This document shows, in pieces, positions 61,350-64,000 of a DNA stretch of 64,000 nucleotides (its first letter is position 1; each line of letters opens with the position of its first letter). The stretch comes from JACNKV01 sp964388155 (GTDB lineage Bacteria; Fidelibacterota; Marinisomatia; Marinisomatales; JACNKV01), in contig CAYLYH010000010.1 of assembly GCA_964388155.1 (NCBI GenBank), forward strand, positions 1-64,000. The letters run 5' to 3'. Under the pieces are notes generated by a model, which did no database searches, had not been told where the DNA came from, and was given only the letters and a program-made list of their open reading frames with translations. Both the position numbers and the translations under genes were made by a program.

Positions 61350-63941
61350 ATGAATAGCAAACAAATCAGACAGACATTTATCGAGTTTTTCGAGAAGAAA
61401 AACCACCAATTCATTCGCAGTTCATCTGTCGTCCCTCTGGATGACCCGACATTATTGTTTATTAATGCAGGGATGAATCAGTTCAAACCGATTTTTTTGG
61501 GTGAGAAAGAACCGGACTCTCCCCGTGCCGTCAACAGTCAAAAATGTATTAGAGTCAGCGGAAAACATAACGATCTGGAAGAGGTCGGAGTAGATACATT
61601 TCACCATACATTTTTTGAAATGCTTGGGAATTGGTCCTTTGGCGATTATTACAAAAAAGAAGCCATTGCTTGGGCATGGGAACTCTTGACCGATGTGTGG
61701 AAGTTAGATAAAAATCGTCTCTGGGCTACCGTGTATAAAGGTGACGATAACGCATTTAATCTGTGGACAAAAGTAACGGATATTTCTCCGGAACGGGTGC
61801 TGAGATTTGGAGATAAAGATAATTTTTGGGAAATGGGTGAGACAGGACCATGCGGACCATGTTCGGAAATCCATTATTACATTGGCGACAATCCGGATGA
61901 ACAAACTCCGGACGGTGTAAATGCTTCTGATGAATACTGGGAACTTTGGAATTTAGTATTTATCCAGTATTTCAGAGATGAAAAAGGAACGCTGAATAAC
62001 CTTCCGTCAACGCATGTTGATACCGGAGCGGGATTGGAAAGAATTGTTACGGTTTTACAGAATAAAAACAACAATTATGAAACTGATCTTTTTATGCCCA
62101 TTATCCGGAAAATTGAGACACTTGCAAACTCGTCAGTAAAGAATAATCCTGTCCCGCATCGAGTCATTGCTGATCACATCCGAATGTTAACGATGTCCAT
62201 TGGAGACGGGGCTATGCCCTCTAATGAGGGGCGCGGGTATGTGTTACGTCGAATTTTACGGAGGGCTTCACGATTCGGCAGAATGCTGGGTATGCATGAA
62301 CCGTTTTTATATAAACTTGTGGATTCCATCGGCGAAATATTTGGAGATATTTATCCTGAAGTAAAGGACAAACAATCTCATATCCAAAATGTGGTAAAAG
62401 CTGAAGAAACATCGTTTAATGAAACATTAGATCGCGGACTAACACATTTTGATAGGATGATAAAAAAACTGGATGGAAATGTTATCTCCGGAGAAGAAGC
62501 CTTTCGTCTTTACGATACATATGGTTTCCCGTTAGATCTTACACAGCTGATGGCGAAAGAAGGGGGACTGACTGTAGACGAAACCGGATTTGTCCGGGAG
62601 ATGAGTAAGCAAAAAGAACGTGCGAAAGCATCAGGTAAATTTAAAAGAGATACATCATCTTTCAAATGGGTTGACGTTACGGACGGAGCTGATTCTGAGT
62701 TTGTTGGATATGATGAACTGGAATCCCAATCGGTCATTCGAAAATATGCGCATGAGAAAGATCAAATTTACGTTGTATTGGACAAAACGCCGTTTTATGC
62801 GGAATCAGGTGGACAAGTAGGGGATACCGGCGTTATGACGGGAGAAAATATTGATTTGGTTGTCAAGGATACCCAAAAAGACGGCGATACATTTATCCAT
62901 ATCTGCACAGGAGATTTTATACTGCCATCCAAAGATGATTTTATCCATTGCCATGTGGATGAGAACCGTCGAAATGCCATCCGGTTGAATCATACAGCAA
63001 CCCATTTACTGCAAGCTGCATTGCGTGAGGTTTTAGGAGAACATATTCATCAGGCAGGTTCATTAGTAACTGATGAATATCTCCGATTTGATATGACCCA
63101 TTTTGAAAAAACAACGTCTGCTGAAATAGAGCAAGTTGAAAAAATTGTCAATTCGGAGATTCGGAAAAATAATATTGTAGATTGTTCAATCCAATCATTT
63201 GATGATGCAAAAAAGAGTGGTGCTCAGGCTTTATTTGGAGAGAAATATGGCGATGATGTGCGTGTCATCAGTGTTGGTGAGTTTTCAAAAGAACTGTGCG
63301 GGGGAACGCATGTAAAACAAACCGGAGATATTGGGCTATTTACGATTACAGAAGAATCTTCTCTTGCAGCCGGTGTCCGTAGGATTACGGCTCTCACCGG
63401 AGATAAAGCACTCCAAACAATGCAGGAACAAAAAACGATTTTAACTGAACTCCAACAAACGTTAAAGGTAACACCGACCGAAATGGTCGAACGTGTTACT
63501 CAACTGTTTAAACAACGGAAAGAGCTGGAGAAAAAACTACATCAAAAAAAGCAAGGCGATGTGGATATTAAGGGATTAATCAATGGCGGAACGTCGGTTG
63601 GTAATGCTGTATTTATTGTAGAAAAAATACATGCCGATTCCATGGACGAATTGAAATCCATTGGTGATTTGCTTTTTAATCAGCTGCAGTGCGGGATTGG
63701 TATCCTTGGAACGACCGGTGAAAAGAAACCGGCTATCGTGGTTGTGGTATCCCAAGATTTGGTGGAACAAGGAATCAAAGCAGGTGCTTTGGCGAAGACC
63801 ATTGGCGGATATATGAACGGTGGCGGGGGAGGAAAACCTCATCTTGCAACGGCAGGAGGGAAGGACAATAAAATGTTGGATGACGCATTGAATCGTTCCA
63901 AAGACTTTTTAACTGAAGTATTAGCGGAAGTCGGGAAATAA
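61350..63941 (+). CDS. alaS: Alanyl-tRNA synthetase
   Basis: AlaRS charges tRNA-Ala. The 863-aa protein has the class II aminoacylation domain (FEKKNHQFIRSSSVVPLDDP, TFHHTFFEMLGNWSFGDY, GETGPCGPCSEIHY), the tRNA-recognition region, the editing domain with the HTATHLL and CGGTHV metal-binding motifs, and a C-terminal DHHA1-like domain (GGYMNGGGGGKPHLATAGG). All parts are present and in order. Confidence 0.98.
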   Translation: MNSKQIRQTFIEFFEKKNHQFIRSSSVVPLDDPTLLFINAGMNQFKPIFLGEKEPDSPRAVNSQKCIRVSGKHNDLEEVGVDTFHHTFFEMLGNWSFGDYYKKEAIAWAWELLTDVWKLDKNRLWATVYKGDDNAFNLWTKVTDISPERVLRFGDKDNFWEMGETGPCGPCSEIHYYIGDNPDEQTPDGVNASDEYWELWNLVFIQYFRDEKGTLNNLPSTHVDTGAGLERIVTVLQNKNNNYETDLFMPIIRKIETLANSSVKNNPVPHRVIADHIRMLTMSIGDGAMPSNEGRGYVLRRILRRASRFGRMLGMHEPFLYKLVDSIGEIFGDIYPEVKDKQSHIQNVVKAEETSFNETLDRGLTHFDRMIKKLDGNVISGEEAFRLYDTYGFPLDLTQLMAKEGGLTVDETGFVREMSKQKERAKASGKFKRDTSSFKWVDVTDGADSEFVGYDELESQSVIRKYAHEKDQIYVVLDKTPFYAESGGQVGDTGVMTGENIDLVVKDTQKDGDTFIHICTGDFILPSKDDFIHCHVDENRRNAIRLNHTATHLLQAALREVLGEHIHQAGSLVTDEYLRFDMTHFEKTTSAEIEQVEKIVNSEIRKNNIVDCSIQSFDDAKKSGAQALFGEKYGDDVRVISVGEFSKELCGGTHVKQTGDIGLFTITEESSLAAGVRRITALTGDKALQTMQEQKTILTELQQTLKVTPTEMVERVTQLFKQRKELEKKLHQKKQGDVDIKGLINGGTSVGNAVFIVEKIHADSMDELKSIGDLLFNQLQCGIGILGTTGEKKPAIVVVVSQDLVEQGIKAGALAKTIGGYMNGGGGGKPHLATAGGKDNKMLDDALNRSKDFLTEVLAEVGK

Positions 63942-63943
63942 AT

Positions 63944-64000
63944 ATGCAATATAAACACATTGATGACACATATTTTGTTTTTATCCAAAAGGATGAATTC
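63944..64000 (+). CDS. Start of an unidentified gene (3' end missing)
   Basis: An ATG 2 bp after the alaS stop opens a frame of 19 codons (MQYKHIDDTYFVFIQKDEF) that runs off the window. The first strands recall the PPC/DUF296 DNA-binding domain, but the piece is too short for a firm name. The close spacing suggests cotranscription with alaS. Confidence 0.5.
   Translation, partial: MQYKHIDDTYFVFIQKDEF

Overview
This is a bacterial chromosome segment made mostly of core housekeeping genes, all on the + strand, with no tRNA, rRNA, CRISPR array or insertion sequence that I could find. Base composition is moderately AT-rich (one ordinary lepA row counts to 40% GC). Good Shine-Dalgarno sequences occur (for example before rpoB, tuf and khpA), and TTG and GTG starts are frequent. 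The best clue to lineage is a type IX secretion C-terminal domain (the QNYPNPFNP motif) on a subtilisin-like protease. With secreted lipoproteins, a calcium-repeat envelope protein, NamZ and repeat-rich spacers, it suggests the FCB superphylum, perhaps a Marinimicrobia- or Ignavibacteria-like lineage. The exact phylum is inference.

Positions 1-29,210 hold one nearly unbroken transcription and translation block: nusG (5' end missing)-rplK-rplA-rplJ-rplL-rpoB-rpoC, then rpsL-rpsG-fusA-tuf, then the S10, spc and alpha clusters through secY, map, infA, rpmJ, rpoA and rplQ. Gaps are mostly a few bases or overlaps. The largest is 82 bp before rpsL, where a possible promoter lies. A secreted glycosidase-like gene follows, then a second translation block: ffh-rpsP-khpA-rimM-trmD-rplS, closed by a clear hairpin terminator. 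Two ribosomal proteins carry unusual charged low-complexity tails: uL5 at the N-terminus and bS16 at the C-terminus.

Positions 34,500-46,200 are mixed metabolic and maintenance genes: asnS, a SLOG-family protein, acylphosphatase, nadE, a small exported protein, trhP, a universal stress protein, pepA, rmuC, a lipoprotein with an internal duplication, and lepA. Positions 46,200-50,700 are the most accessory-like part. They hold a propeller-like lipoprotein and a large subtilase that has an in-frame TGA, no convincing start codon next to its ribosome binding site, and an abrupt GC shift between catalytic and C-terminal parts.

Positions 50,700-64,000 hold polA, a four-gene translationally coupled set (ABC ATPase, permease, deoxyribosyltransferase-like protein, alr), a sodium/solute symporter coupled to a NamZ-type muramidase (probable cell-wall recycling), an envelope protein with calcium-binding repeats, alaS, and the start of one more gene. 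Several spacers here carry short tandem words or palindromes that look like a dispersed repeat family. I did not find a convincing new multi-gene system. The interrupted mosaic subtilase, the spacer repeats, the tailed ribosomal proteins and some substitutions at antibiotic-target positions are the points most worth a second look.
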